Below are positions 1 through 14,500 of a stretch of DNA of 64,000 nucleotides, in pieces. This stretch comes from Liolophura sinensis (taxonomy: Eukaryota > Mollusca > Polyplacophora > Chitonida > Chitonidae), in NCBI RefSeq assembly GCF_032854445.1, contig NC_088304.1:27349732-27413731 (forward strand), in the 5' to 3' direction. Position 1 is the stretch's first letter, and every line of letters begins with the position of its first letter. The notes under the pieces were generated by a model. It did not search any database and had not been told where the DNA came from. It saw only the letters and a program-made list of their open reading frames with translations. A program made the translations under genes and the position numbers.

Positions 1-950
1 AGTCGTAAAAATGTACACCTAACAGTTGTGGACATGATGCTACACAAGAAGCATAGAAAAAGATAGTACACGTAACAGTTTGGAAAAAGATTTGTGTAAC
101 TTAAACCCACGCATGAATTTCTTGACGTTCAACGAGGTAAATATTGCCACGACTGTGGTACAAGCAATTTGTTTTGATAATTTCTAACTACTTATCTAAG
201 CTTACAATGTTAACTTGGCCGATCTCAAATCAAATATAAGTTTTAAACAGAAAATTTACATTGTTTCGTGCAGCAGAGATCAAATTCCGGTACTGTTTCT
301 TGCAACACAGATCAAACATTCGATATTGTTTCGTGCAACAGAGATCAAAGACCGGCATTGTTTCGTGCAACAAAGATCAAATATCGGCTTGTCATTATAT
401 AAACTATACCTCATAGAGGTATAGTATAGAGTACACAAAAATGTTTTAGGTACACACTTTAGTCACACTTTTTTTTGAATTCTTGGGGGTATTTAAATTG
501 AAAATGTTCGCCGCATATTTGCTTTGTCGGAAATTGCATCCATCATTGTTACCTGTTGTCATATCACAAGGAAATCCTATCACAAATGGGAAAAAGCATT
601 ACTTTGCCAACTATTTAGTAGAAATACTCTCAGTTCTTGTCTCCCAAATTTGGAGAGAGGACCAATCATTTGATTCCCAAGAACCACATCTACCACGTGT
701 GCCTTGGGGCGTCCGACTGTGGAGGGCTACAAACTGGATGCAAAGGGACATGGGTGAGTAACAGCATGGTGTTAAGTTCTCCAGAGTAAGTATGTCCAAA
801 ATAAAAAAAAATCATTAACATATTCAGTATTTGGTTATTTTAGTATGCATTCGAAGGATGCAGAAAATGTTAAACTTTGATGAACTGAGGCATCGTCTCC
901 AGCTGCGAAGGTTGCTAGCTGATATTTGACAAAGAAAATAATTTTAAAAA
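1..950. other. left flank, no gene recognised
   Basis: AT-rich sequence outside the inverted duplication. The longest open frame (483-761, 92 codons, + strand) shows no motif I recognise and no supporting splice structure. The only clear structure is the short tandem array at 262-390. Confidence 0.5.
262..390. repeat. 32-33 bp tandem repeat, 4 copies
   Basis: Four diverged copies of a unit beginning TGTTTCGTGCAACAGAGATC follow one another with a period of 32-33 bp. They create a spurious open frame on the + strand. Confidence 0.8.
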
Positions 951-2349
951 TACTAATGCATGTTTCAGTTACCAAAACTTGAAGTTCCATTTGAATTTAT
1001 ATCCTATCAATCAGTTATTTATAATGAGATTTTGCTCCTACATACTACTACAGGTTGTTGGCTTACATGCCTGGGTGCCCGAAAAGAGCCCATATGACTG
1101 GGAAGCATCGCGACAAGTACGGCATTGAAGAGTAGAACAATGCGCTGGTCAGTGAGAGGGTGTCTGGACAGAGCGGTAGTAGAATTGAATTCTAGTTGTT
1201 GCCAGCGGTTGAATTCACGTAGTCCAGCATGAAAACTTATACAGTAATGTGTAATCTGTGGAGCAGTTACAGGAAATGACCACCTTTCTCAGAACTGAAT
1301 GTTCATTAGAAACCTTCCCTCCCTTAATGATTCCGGACCAGCTGTGTAACCTATTGTTCATTAGTGTCTTTGTGATGATAGTTGGAAACAATACTCAGTT
1401 AGCGCCCATAACCAAGATACGCATGGCGCCTTCTGGATGTTGTCTATGCGAAGGTAACTCAGCGGCATAATTCATTGAGTTATATCACTGTGTGATGAGT
1501 TACATCACAGAGTTATTTAACTTTGACAACATCCAGATGGCGCTGTTTGGGCCAAGGGTCATAACCAAGTATTGCTTCTCAATCGTAGGCAAAGAGGTAG
1601 CACAATCCTCATGTACTGCTAAACATCCGACGTGGGCATGAGTCGCTATCGCTCAGGAAATGACACTCCATTTTCTGTACACGTCTAATACACCTTCTCC
1701 CAAATAAAATTATGTACAGCTGAATTGAGATTTAATTTGCAGGAGCAACTACAATTGCTAGGGAGGACAGCTTTCTGGGCAGTTACTGTGGCCCAAAATA
1801 TGGTCACGCAAACAGCGCAGGAATCACGCGAGACTGGCGGACAGAGTAACACGTCGGGGCGGCTCACAAAGAATCGGCGTGACTACAGAGGGCTTTGGAG
1901 ACTTGCCGGTATTGTGGCTCTACCAGATAATCCCGCGTCGTCAGTATGTACCGACCTACTAACACCTTTAGACTGTCAACTTGAAAATGTGTCAGGTTAC
2001 GTCTGGAAGGTGTAAATGTACGAAGGTGTATTGGCTTCACATTTAAAGGATACTTAAGGCTCGTGCAGGCTTCCTCTACGGCCTTTAATACGGAGTGTAT
2101 GACGTGGCAATAAAGCTTCTTAGTTTTCCTTGTGGCGTTAACGCAATCCTGTAGAATGCATCATGTTTACGACCTTCTTCCGAACAGGGAATTGGAAAAC
2201 CCGGTGATCAACCTTCTGACCTTAAGCCTCAGCCGAACCAGCGACGGCTGGGTTCGAATCTTCAATTCCAAAGATGAGGGGAATATCTGCTACGGGAGAG
2301 CAACTCTTTGGCTGGGCGCAGATCTACCATGCTCCATGACAAAAAATCC
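951..2349 (+). other. upstream region of gene A, shared with gene B
   Basis: No gene is seen. Blocks here match gene B's upstream side: about 960-1560 against 58720-58040, 1715-2050 against 57990-57650, and 2190-2350 against 55930-55770. The last block contains a tRNA box-B-like string (GGGTTCGAATC near 2250) and may be an old SINE. Confidence 0.7.
1424..1545. mobile_element. MITE-like element with terminal inverted repeats, copy A
   Basis: About 120 bp bounded by near-identical inverted ends: GGCGCCTTCTGGATGTTGTC on the left, and the reverse complement of GACAACATCCAGATGGCGCT on the right. Internal palindromic ACTCAGTTATATCA-type strings are present. There is no coding capacity. A homologous copy sits at the mirrored site in the other arm (58046-58166), so insertion predates the duplication. 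No clear target-site duplication was seen. Confidence 0.65.
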
Positions 2350-2459
2350 CCATATTAATTTTTTGTTGTAATCCGCATCGCTCACCGTACTTTGCATTAT
2401 CTTAGTGACAAAGGCTTTAAAATATTTCAACTTGAATATAGAATTCTCAGTCTGTGACC
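2350..2459 (+). promoter_or_regulatory. putative core promoter and 5' UTR of gene A
   Basis: The 110 bp before the start codon align with the same region of gene B. A shared block (CTCACCGTACTTT then CATTATC and AGTGACAA) lies about 60-80 bp before the ATG. Where gene B has TATAAAA, gene A has a degraded ATATTAATTTT. The start site is not experimentally known. Confidence 0.5.
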
Positions 2460-2560
2460 ATGCTTCAGTCAGTCTGGTACTTCTCTACTCTCCTCCTGCT
2501 AGTGGCGGGAGCAGAAATCCGCCTGTATGTGTCTCCCTCTGGGTCAGACACCAACAATGG
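2460..2560 (+). CDS. gene A exon 1 (signal peptide)
   Basis: Encodes residues 1-34 (part): hydrophobic signal peptide with a TLLLLVAGA core, then EIRLYVSPSGS. Donor GG|GTAAGC. Ends in phase 2. Confidence 0.92.
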
Positions 2561-5500
2561 GTAAGCCTACAAACATATATCAGAGCATTTTTCTCTACTT
2601 AGTTTGATCGGAGACTTGACTTCCTCTCATGGTGGTTCTGGCATCGCTTTTGTGGTCTAATGGTTAGGGAGTCCACCGCAAAGCCCGGGTCAAACCCGCG
2701 TCGGTTAATACTAAAGATTTTAAAACTGACACTGGTTTCTGCTTCGCTTGGCGCTCAGAGTCAGTATAATGTGACTGGGTGGGATGTCATGTCTGGTGTC
2801 TTCGGTATGGCACTTCAATGGCTGCAGCATTCTGGAGGTATGAAGTTGTTCTGCCAGCAGAAGACACAGTATATGTACACATACCTAATGACTTGTCGTT
2901 GTCATATGAATGAAAAATTTATATGTAGGTGGCAAAATCCAAGGATACATACATATATACATACTAATAAATTTCAAAGTATTTTTCTGTAATCAATTTG
3001 ATCGGACACTCGAATCCCGCTCATAGAGCATCGGCTGCCGTGTGAGAAGTTTGCAGTTTAAAAGTGACTTTCTGTGGCTTTCCTTGGACACTCCGGTTTT
3101 CCCCATCCAACAGGAGGATACTGTCATATATGAGGGAATATTTCTTGTGTTATGGTGTTATATACCAACGAAATCGAAATAACATTTGTAATACATTAGA
3201 CGCTGAAATTAATCGCGTTTACACCGAAAATCAGGCCATTTTAATGTAAGGATATCTACGAAAATATTTTTCCTCATTGTTCCTCTGTCGGTGCATGCCA
3301 CTGAGACTTTGTGACGAGTGTTATTTGTAGTAACTTGTCTACGGTTATAGACAAAAGTGAAGGGTAGATTTCGAAAGGTGTGAAATATATGTGAATCTCA
3401 CGTTTCAGCATTAGTTACAGTTCCAGCTGAAGCTGTTAACATATGAGTCAATAAAGTTTACATTAAACGTATTGGCGTTTCTTGATAGAGGGGAACTTTT
3501 TTAACAGAGGGGAACTGTTTCTCGATAGAGGGAAACTGTTTCTTGATAGAGGGAAACTGTTTGAAAGTTAAATGCTGCTTCATAATTTGTGCAGAGAAGA
3601 AAAGGCTGCAAGAAGCAAACAAGTGGTATTGTACATACCATACGGAATGAGAAATGCTGTCCACCTAAAATAAGTTGGTTGAGGCGGTGCACTATTTCTA
3701 TAAAAGATGTAGTTCACAAGAAGTCACAGAAGGATGTGCTTTTACCCAATTTGTAGCGGGCTTGTGTAGGCGGGAAATGTAGTCCGATCACACCCATTCA
3801 TATTCATAATGTGCAAACCATAATTTCAGACTGACCCTGTCAAGTCCTTTGAAATCCATTCAAAAGGCGGTTTCCCGACTGAATGACCCAGACGTCGCTG
3901 GAAGTGGTAAGATCCATACGAGATATTAATTCTTCAGTGCGTAGAATCCAGAGCTGGCATCCTGTACACTTCTGTGTCATTACCTGATGACCTTCCTTAC
4001 ATACACCTCTAACCGAAATGACTTCAAACACACGACACCATTGGACAATGGTGTGATGATCACAGAAATCCAACTTTTAATCTGCTGAATCAACGATATA
4101 GTTACAGACGCACAGCATGGACAGTAAAACAAGAGCATCGACGACGGTGTGATAGCTGGCAAATGGTCATAAGTAACCGGTGAAATACGGTCGCTTGTCA
4201 ATTTACCTCAGCCAGGGCTTTGTTCAAACTGACCATGTAAATGCATACATAGTAGCAATTTACACGCTCCCTAACACCATGGCTTAAGCTTAATTAGGCA
4301 AAAACAAACATGCAGTGATGCTGAATGCAATTTGTAAGACGTCACTGGTCTAGAAATGTTCAAAATGCTATGTTGTCATCACATTTAACATACAATCACA
4401 TTAAAACAAGTCAAAGGGAGTGTCCACCAGGAGAAGTCCTCCCACCAGCAGAATGCGACATTCCTGATGTTATGTAAAATGATGAATGCCGCGAAACAAC
4501 GATAAGTGTGTAGCGAAGAGACTTGTGTCCAACATACTTAGATACAGCACTATCAAAATCTGCCACTGTGTGTAATGGATTTCTGTCGTTGAAGTTTAGG
4601 GCCTCTGTGGCCTAGTGACTAGTGTGCTTGGAGAACACAATGACCCATTAGCCCATTACTACTACGTGAAACTCTCTGGTGGTACGTAAATAGGTCTGAC
4701 AGGAACCTGCGGATGTTCGTGGAATTCCTGTCGTTTCTGTAATCTTTCCTTCCATCATATTGATGGTCGCCGTTGTACAACTGAAATATAAGTTTGAGTT
4801 CGGCTTATACGAATAAATAAATAAGGGTATAGTAAATATATTGCTAAGGAAATGTTAGTATGGTTTACTTCAAAGCAGAAATCATATTTAACCAGAATAA
4901 ACATTGAGAACGTTAGCCACCCCCACAGTAAATGTGCTACTACGGGGAAATACTCTGCATTTGTGTAAAGCTACCCACAAAGTTCCATCAAAACCAGTGC
5001 ATAACGTTTTCCGTTAACTGGTTCACGGAGAATAAGATAGAATATGGTGAGAACTGGCTTAATGAAGTGCGAAATATATGTATATTTAGGAATCAGCACA
5101 AAAATGTAACGGACAGGTGCTTGGACACCAAGTCGGGCTTGATCGTTAGTCGCAACCAAAATGAACTGGACTTGTGCCTGACTAAAAACCAAAAGTTTCT
5201 TCAAAGTTTTCCGTTTCCGTCATACATTTGTCAAAGATAAAGATTCGTTTCAAACTTTCTATGATCTGGATCGTGATTTATAAGACCAACACATTGTAAT
5301 GTATTGGTAATGAAGCCATTCTAAGCAACAAACTTTCCCTGTCTGTCCATATCTTGTTTAAAGTTGCTGACAGAGTTACACACAGACAGACATTTATTTA
5401 TACATCTGATGAATGTTTAACATCGAGATGAAGAATTCCTACCTTATTTGACGGCGGTCAGGTATATGGGCGAAGAAACCGTAGTGCCCGGAGTATACCA

Positions 5501-8500
5501 TCGACCTTCGTCAGACACCTTACAAGCCTAGTTACAGTGGAAGCCGAAACAGCGAAAGCTGGATTTGAACACGCGACCACGAGTTGGAGGGTCGCAGTGA
5601 GCCTAAAGAGACAAAGGGCAGCTAAAGTAACGAGGAAACTGAACACTATATCCAGGATTATTTACCTCTCCTTCACACACTGTGCTAATAACCTTTGCCC
5701 TTCGCTGTGCAAAGAAACCCATGTACACGTGTAACCTTGTAAAGATGTGATAAGCCTTTCTGGGACATGCGACTATGTCATTGTCCCTTATTTACTATTA
5801 CGCTACTGTCCGTCTACTACTAGAGTGCAGTGAAAGTAGTTTAGGTCCGGGAGGTAGCATTGCAATGTGTGCGACCTTTGTGTAGCGATAAGATTCAATA
5901 CACGTATGATAACAAAAACTACAGCCCTTTGTACAAAACCAGATCAGCGACGACAGATAATAATAATTGGCAAATGGTCATACATAACCGGTGAAATGCA
6001 GACTCTTGTCAGTTTACCTCAATTAGAGTATACTGTAAGTTTTCATATAAATGCTTAAAATAGTAGCAAATTACACGTCTCCTAGCACAACGGCTTAAGC
6101 AGAGAAAATGTCAAAAAAAATGAGAAGTTTTGCCCCAATCTGTCTCCCATAGCTTCTTTCTTTCGGTGAAATCCAGATATGGGAAAGAACCCAGGTGTTT
6201 TGTTTGTGTTGCAGATGTTAACATTGAACTGACACAAGGTTATCATGACCTGAGCCAATCCGTCACACTGAGCAAGAATTACGGACATCGGTTGACCTTC
6301 AAAGCGTACAACGGACAGGAGGTTCACGTGGTAAGCACTCATCAAGAATTGGGATCTTCAGTTTGTACGATTTGCAGCTTAATCAACCGTAACGAGGATG
6401 AACTATTCAATATATCTCTAAAATGAAAATGTGGACAGCTGCCTACAAATTTACAGATGGATTTTATGTTTTAATGTAGTTGTGTTCTCATGAAAAAACA
6501 CCACTGGAAGCTTTCTAAGATTTTTGATCCTTGGCGGATCGTTTTGATGTTGGGAATCCCACAAATGTATTAGCCACCTACTCATGTCAGGTTATTATTT
6601 TAATCTAAAAAAATCTTTAGACCACTGATTATTCTGCAGTATGATTTTTATAAAACTTAACATTTTAATAAACAAACAATCGACTGATTGCTCTGTTTTA
6701 CAGTATGTTCAATCATCAATTTTCTGTGCCAATAATACATCCATAAACTGATCGCCATAGAAGAAGTGAAAGGGTCTTGAGTATGGCGTTAAAATCAGTC
6801 GAGTGGAGACATAATTCTTTTTAAATTCATTTTCCCGATATTTTTGTTTCCATGTAGAGCCAATTCTTTACATATTCTCTGGTTTCCAGACAGGTGGTAA
6901 ACGACTTGGAAACCATTTGTTCCATCCGGTCAAAGACCCACATGTATTACAGACACTGCCTACAACAGCTCATAATAAGGTAAATCTTAGAGCAGAGGAC
7001 ATATTTATCAGCCGTCTCAAGACTGAAGTCAAATATTCAAACACAGCTACAATTAAAATGTTTTGCTCATAGGAATTTAATTTGTGTACACTGATTCCTT
7101 ATTGCAGAATAATGTACCAAGCACAGAGTCCATTCGTATTCTGAATTTTCTTATTTAGGCACTTGTAATGTATGATTTAAGCTTGAAGTTGCTTGATAAA
7201 CAGGGCCCCATGAGTATGCCAAAATGGACGGCAGTTATAGACGAGTAAGTTAAGTACCACATGTACTTTACTGTCATAGAGGTCTCCTGTCCCGTGTCTG
7301 AGGAATTGTCAGCTTTGAGTCCTGCTCCGTCTGGACTGGCTAAGACCTTTGGTCGGGCAATTTGTAGATTGGGTGCAGTTTCCTAAACCTGAATTGCGTC
7401 ATTCTAGTGAATACAGTAGTTAATATCGCCGAGAAAGTAAAGATGTAAACTGGAGTTAAATAGTCAATTCATGGATACACTCTTTACCATTATAGGAAAA
7501 CAAAAGTAGTGTATAGGGAAAAAAAATCACAGCAGCTGCCACAGTGTGAATACAGTAGTTAATATCACAGGGAAAGTAAACATGTAAACTGGGGTTGAAC
7601 AGTCAGGTTTGGTTCTCCTAATCCAATTCATGGATACACTCGTTGCCATTATAGGAAAACAAAAGTACTGTACAGGGAGAAAAAAAGCATAGCAGTGGCC
7701 ACAGTGTGATACAATTGTCCATGGGAAACGGTCACAAGAATTACGGGTGAAATCTAATCGTTTGTCCGTTTACCTCAGCTACGGTTTAATTCACCTACAG
7801 AGCTTACAACTATTCAGACAATACGAACAGTGATTTCTCGGAAATTTGATCTTTTCTTCAGTTTTTATTGTTCCACGGTTATTTCTGATTACATTTTTGC
7901 TAGACTAGAAGTCTCTGATCCTGTCAATATTTCACATTACTCTTTCATCCAGGTGCTCCAGTTAAAATTAACGGAAGCTGGTATTCCATTGACTCAATTG
8001 GGACACTTGGGTAAGTTTGGATTTGGGGTGCAGCGCACAGCTCCACTGGAGGTGTTCTACAACGGCAAGCCTCTCCGTTTGGCAAGGTGGCCAAATGACG
8101 TAAGTATTCGACTGAGTGAGTGAGTGTTTGGGACTTAACGTCGTGGTTAACAATGTTGCAGTCATATGACGACAAAGGAGTCCTGTTAGGGCATTTAATA
8201 TGTTTCTTTTTTGCAGGACGAATTTTTTTTATCTAGTGCTGAGTCACAGAGACGACTTACCAAAGGCAAGTAGGCTGCCCCGCCCGAGCAATAATACTTT
8301 TACGGGTCAACCAGTCATTCCACTATCCCCTTAATGCTGATCACCAAGCGAGGAAGTTGCACTTTCCCCTTTCTTTTTTTAATGTCTTCGGTGTGACCCG
8401 ACCCAGAATTAACCCTGGATCTGCCGGCCCCATATTGGACGCTCTACCAAATGTGCTATCGGAGCCAGTAGTATTTGACTGAGGATAAAGTCTCAGCTAT

Positions 8501-11500
8501 GTATGAGCGTTATTCACCATGCTTCTGCCTTCTTCTGTAAATGGTTAAACGTAAATTGTTTTATCCTATGAAAGTTAGATGAAGGAAACTTTGTTGGGAT
8601 TTTGTTTTAAATTATCGACAGTTGTTGCGGTCCTTATTTTTAATCTTTTAAGTAACGTTCTGTTGTATCCGCTTATATTAAAGACACAAGCATTGTATTT
8701 CACCTAAATTCCGGTCAGTAAACAGGCGCTTTCAGAAGCACATAAAAGTATTAAAATTCTACTTTTGTCGACAATAGTTTTTTCACATGAGAAATGAGCT
8801 CACAAACTCTTACGCGGCCATGTAAGAGGTATGAATAAATCAGAAGTAAAATATATCTGCTGAAAAATACTAAACTTTAGGTGAAATACCGTAGATATGT
8901 TTACATTAGAATTCAGAATCAGCATGGTTATAATCACCGAAAGTTTTCCTCTGGACAGCTTTGTTTCTATAATGCAGGGTTCCTACAAGAACGTTATCAC
9001 AACGCCAGATGGTCCCCGGGGTCATAGGTTTACATACCATCATTCTTCTGTTGGTTCGAGAGCACAAAAGTGGGCACAAGAGAAAGATCTGTGGGTGTAT
9101 GGATTTTGGTAAGTCGAGTATTTTTATGGACCTCAGATTTCGTGTATTAAAACTTATGCAGATTGCTTACTATTATGTTTGATGTCTTTAGCTTACTATT
9201 ATGTTTGATGTGTTTAGTTATCAGTAGATCAAATGGTCTGAAATCGAAAGCCAAACAATGAAAGTTGGTTGGATCTGTAAGCTCCTCAAATATTGCTAAA
9301 TGATCAGATTGTACTACCAAAGAAATCAGACGCCAAATTGTCTATATGTGACCTTATTTATGATATATCGCTATCAATCGGTGTTCTAGGTATTGGGATT
9401 GGGCGGACGAATCAGCCCATGTTGCTAAAGTGGACCCATCTAACTACATGATCACACTGAGCACCAAACTACATTATGGCATGAGACCAGGTTTGTGTTC
9501 ACGTCACATCGTCTTAGTTTAGCGCGACGTGAAACACTAGAATGCTGTTTGATTATCAAATATGAATATATAACCGAACCCAATATCCGTTACCCACAGT
9601 CATGCTTTAATAGATTAGATACATGCCTGTCTCTTCCAAGATACGTCCGTGCATGTTTGTCTCTGACAAGATACGTCTGTACATGTTTGTCTCTGACAAG
9701 ATACGTCCGTACATGTTTGTCTCTGACAAGATACGTCTGTACATGTTTGTCTCTGACAAGATACGTCTGTACATGTTTGTCTCTGACAAGATACGTCTGT
9801 ACACGTTTTCGTATTAATTCACACATCATAGCCTCGGTCATTCTCTTACATTCTGATTATACATGTTTTTTGTTTTATTGTCAACACAGATATTTACCGA
9901 TTTCTGTTCTTCTTTTCTTGCGAATGGCGTAAAACGTCCAGTAAGTAAACACATTTGTTCTTTCAGGACATATTACTGAGGGTGCACATGCTGGATACAC
10001 CAGCCAAGGCGCATACTTCAACGTGTTCAATGCATTGTCAGAACTAGATCAACAGGTATGTATTGTGTTATTTACATACCTTTTTTAATGTATGGGTTAG
10101 TTTGATCTTCAGAGTGAGCATTTTGTCACATATTCACCTGAGTTTGATTCCAGAAAACATGTTTTTGTTTGGTTTAAGTAATAAAACTTAATTAAAATGC
10201 ATAATTCGTGGTGTCCGAAAATGAATTTGTGACAAACTTTTCGTTGTATGTCATTTAGTAACTGCTTGCAATTTTAAGATCAATTTATCCAAAATAAATG
10301 TTAATTTCCATTAGCTGATTTAAACACATCAGCCCCATAAATAGCAAAATGTTAAACTTCGCTATAACAAATACACATTTCTACAAAAACAGTAAATGTA
10401 TAGATTCAAATTGACTTAATACTTTTTTTGAGCGAATAACGCTTGATAACAGTTTACAAAAACCTAGAATCGGAGTCGTTGTCACAAATAATTGTAAGTT
10501 TCTGTTTATCTAAGGGAGAGTACTACGTCGATAAGGAGACCGGTATTCTGTACGTTTGGCCTCCCGAGCATAACGGACAGGTCGAGACGAGCGATATCAT
10601 CTACGCTTCCTTGATTAATGATTTGTTCCAGTGAGTCATCATTTTTACTTTGTTTCCCTAAAGTCATACTTTGTATAGTTGATTCCTGTGTATCTGAAAC
10701 ATTTCCGTATTTTATGCTTGTTCTCGGTAGGTGCACTTTGTTGTTGACGTACAGGTTTCTCTTTAAGTTAAGACGATCGCTTCTTGATCACATTAAAGCG
10801 AATTTTTCGTTGAATCAGCTCCATCGCTATTTACCACACATGTGGCAAGATGCTGTGGATTTTTCTGTTCAGTGTCTAGATTTCTCTCTCTTTACACATA
10901 ACCCCGTCCAAAATGTAAAATATTTTAAAGTAGATGGAACAAAAATCAAGCATAAGACCCAAGTTAAGGAAGTATGAACTATTTTGTTTACAGATTTTCA
11001 AACGTGTCGTCAGTAACAATGGAAGATCTTATACTGGAGGACTGTCGACATAAGGCGATAGCTGGAGACCATCTGGACAACGTGATTCTGCAAAGGCTAG
11101 AGATCAAGAATACGGGTGAACTTTTTGCCTGGATATCAGTTGTTTATTGTTCATTGCTTCTTGCCCGGTACAGCTAACTATTTTTTACTTGTTTATCATA
11201 TTTTTCTAATTTGCGATAGGATGATGGGATTGGATGATTTCATAACACAAATGAAGTGATGCAAGATTTAGTTTCGGTTGACAACTTTCAGAGTTTTACG
11301 TACATCTCATGCAGTGGAAATCTGTTCCAATTCGGCGAGATTCGAATTTGAAGTTCTTTTCCTCCAGGTTCTTACGGGATGACGGTGAAGTCCAGTAAAC
11401 ACGTGACTATTCGTCAGTGTGAAATCCACGACACAGACGGAGGAATAGAGATCAATGGTACAATATGATATCACACATCATGATAAGTGATCTATATTGT

Positions 11501-14500
11501 AGACTACCCTCTCTGTAAATGTTGCCAATGACTAGGCCAATAAGTTAATAAGCTCATGGCAATGCTGTCTGTTTCTCCAGATCGACCAAGGACAGTAAAA
11601 GGCAACGGTGGCCTAATTCCGCGTCTAAGGCGGGAGGCCTGAGCTCAAATCCGGGTCGGGTCATACCAAAGACTTCAAAAATGATACCCCTTGTTGCCTT
11701 ACTTGGCGACTGGGTGTCAGGGCTGGTGTCTTCGGCATGATGCTTCAGTGGCGACAGCACATTGGCGGCATACACTCGCCCTACCAAAAAATGACACAGT
11801 TTATTTATTATTTCTTTGGTTGCTTTGATACGGGGATTTGAATCCTGGGCGTAACATTTTAAAATCTCGATGTACCGTTATCGACCCGTAGAAAATGAAA
11901 ATCTCAATTTACCTCAATCACGATTTCAATCTGACTGTTCATGTAAATGCATGAATAATAATATTTTACACGCCCTTTTAATCAGAATTAGGTAAAAAAA
12001 AAGGCAGAGATGTTAATTAGACGTAACTAGTCTAGAATTGCCCGTGTATTTTCCCTTGTGCCATCTACCTCAGGTGGTGAGAGGAAGACCCTGACACCAT
12101 CGGGCAACCTGGTGGAAAACAACCACATATGGAGTTTCTCTCGGGCTGGTGCTGTGGGTCAGCACGGCATCAGTGTCACAGGGGTAGGGGCAGTGGTGCA
12201 GTTCAACCACATCCATGAGGGACGGTATACGGGCATCTGGTGGATGGTAAGTCAACGGGAATCACGTCCAGGTCACATAAGCTCAGTTATTTTCCTTACT
12301 ATTTATGGAGTAAATTATCAACTTCAACTCCAGAATACACATGCCTTTACACCTTCACGTGGTAGGGAAAATATTCCATACCATCACATGCTGCTTGAAC
12401 TTTTACCTACAATAAGTAAAAAATCAACTTAACATGACTGCGTTGTTTGCTATGGCTTTTTTGCATAAAGTCATTGCATTCTGTGACTTTGATAACCTTC
12501 GGGGTGGTGAGTGATAGCTTTGGGTTTTTAGATGTATCCAAAGCAGACAAATTTTTGATGCATTCTAACTCGGTGTTAAATAACGGTGCAGAAATTTACA
12601 CTCAAGAACCTGAAATGTTTGCGTGACAGTATTCTCTGGCAAACATTTGAACCAATTACGCACGTGTAACCTCAAGAAGAGTTCTCGCAGTGGTGAGCGG
12701 GAGATTTAATTATCGCAATGGTAAACGAAACAACTTGGACTTATTCCTGTACCTAATGGACTGTACCTGCCGGTGAAGGAGTCAGGAGGAAAACACCCAC
12801 CTGGCGAACTGACAGACTTTCTGACGTGTGGCAAACCTTTTGTTTTACCCGCTGAGCTACCTTCAAGTATGAACCATACTGGTGATAGAACACTGGCCTT
12901 TAAAAAATACTTTACGTCAGACGAGGAAGACGATAATAAGACTTTTAACGAACGTATATAGTTAGCAACGATAATGGGGCGGCCAATCCCACCACCAATT
13001 CCCTGTTCCCATACAGGCATTGTAATAACAGATGTGTTACCTGCCCCTTTGACGCTTGAAACAATAAGAGAGGACGGAAGTGTTGAATGCTCAGCTGTGA
13101 GTGTACTGTCACGGTAGGAGGTGTCATGTGTGGCGTCTTTGTCACGGCGCTTCACTGAGACAGCACAATAACGTTACTTTGTCAGTATTTTAAACGGTCT
13201 ACTATAAGGAGACATTAGTGAGATAAAAAAAAAGTCAAAAGAAATTGTCATTATGCATTCATTCCGAAATGTTAAAATGATTCGGTAGGCGATATTTACA
13301 GTTATTGCAAACACTACCTGTCTGAAGTTTCACGAATGGACATCAGTTGGTATAACGTTTTTAAACTGCATTCTGTAGTTCTGCATTACGTATTAATAGC
13401 GAGTACAGCACAGAAAACCATCCACACGAGTCTTTTCTAGAAGCCTTATAACCTCCAGGGTGTATTTCTGGGAAGTCATAATACGACTACATTGTTCTGA
13501 AATACAGGGAATTGGAAATTTGTAAATTGGAAGATTTTGTGAAATCTAGTGTGGTTTAAACACCGCTTTTCTCTCCCTCTGTCTTCTCCGTAGGGTAATG
13601 ATCACATGATAAGGAAAAATCACGTACATCATTTGTGCACGGGAGCCTCGGACTGTGGCGGGATTCACACTGGACGGGACTGGACATGTGTAAGTTAACA
13701 GTTGGTAAAAACAACTATTCCATTTAGCGTGAAAGGAACCATAGTTCTGTGCTAGTGTGGTCAGAAAAAGCGATAGATCTGAGTTTAATCCGCATTTATA
13801 GCTTATGTTTCAACGTTCATAAGTGCAATGCTTCCTTGGCTGGGTGTTAGTTTGCTCTAAATTAGTGAAATCTCATTTTTGGTGTCATCGGCATGGCGTT
13901 TCAGTTAGGCAGCGTAATGTCTGCGATATACCACCATTCGAATAGGCCTCATAAATGGTGACGCCCTCGTGTTATATCTGTGATAATGTTAAATACCATC
14001 TTTGAAACCACTTCATAACAAGCGGACTGCAATTCAAGTCTTAGAAGAAGTCTCAGATGAATGAATGGTTTTGGCTTGACATCGCTGTGTCATTATTTAA
14101 ACCATATCGTGGGAGGTGGTGTATCTTCAACTCTAGCATGTGCGCATGTGGTTTCAAAGCACAAAGATCGAATCCACAGACACCACAGTGAACAGCTTGT
14201 ATGACGCTGGTCATCAATAATTCTGACAAAACTGATTCTGGTTTAAAAACATAACATGCAAACTATACATTTTGCAGCATAACGATAGCGTGTTATTTTA
14301 AGGAGAAAAAAAGAATTGTAAAATGCCATGGTAACAAATGTGATAATATTCAGTAGGACACGAACATCTCTCCAAGCATTCAAATTGGATGAAATCTATT
14401 ATGCGTTGTGCACCGTATTGAACTTTTACCACGGAATGTGTTTCAGTCAGTGAATTAGTCCCCTTAATGATCGCTTCTACTTTGTCAGAGAGGAAATGTC

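Noticed and set aside
483-761. 92-codon open frame in the left flank
   Set aside because: No recognisable motif, a shadow frame on the other strand and no conserved mirror copy.
9495-9932. Repetitive proteins around the 30-bp minisatellite (also 48696-49273)
   Set aside because: The unit length is a multiple of three, so every frame without a stop stays open; the reading frames also contradict the flanking exons 7 and 8.
10740-10975. Extra exon between exons 9 and 10 of gene A
   Set aside because: The open stretch is not kept in gene B, and exons 9 and 10 already join in frame.
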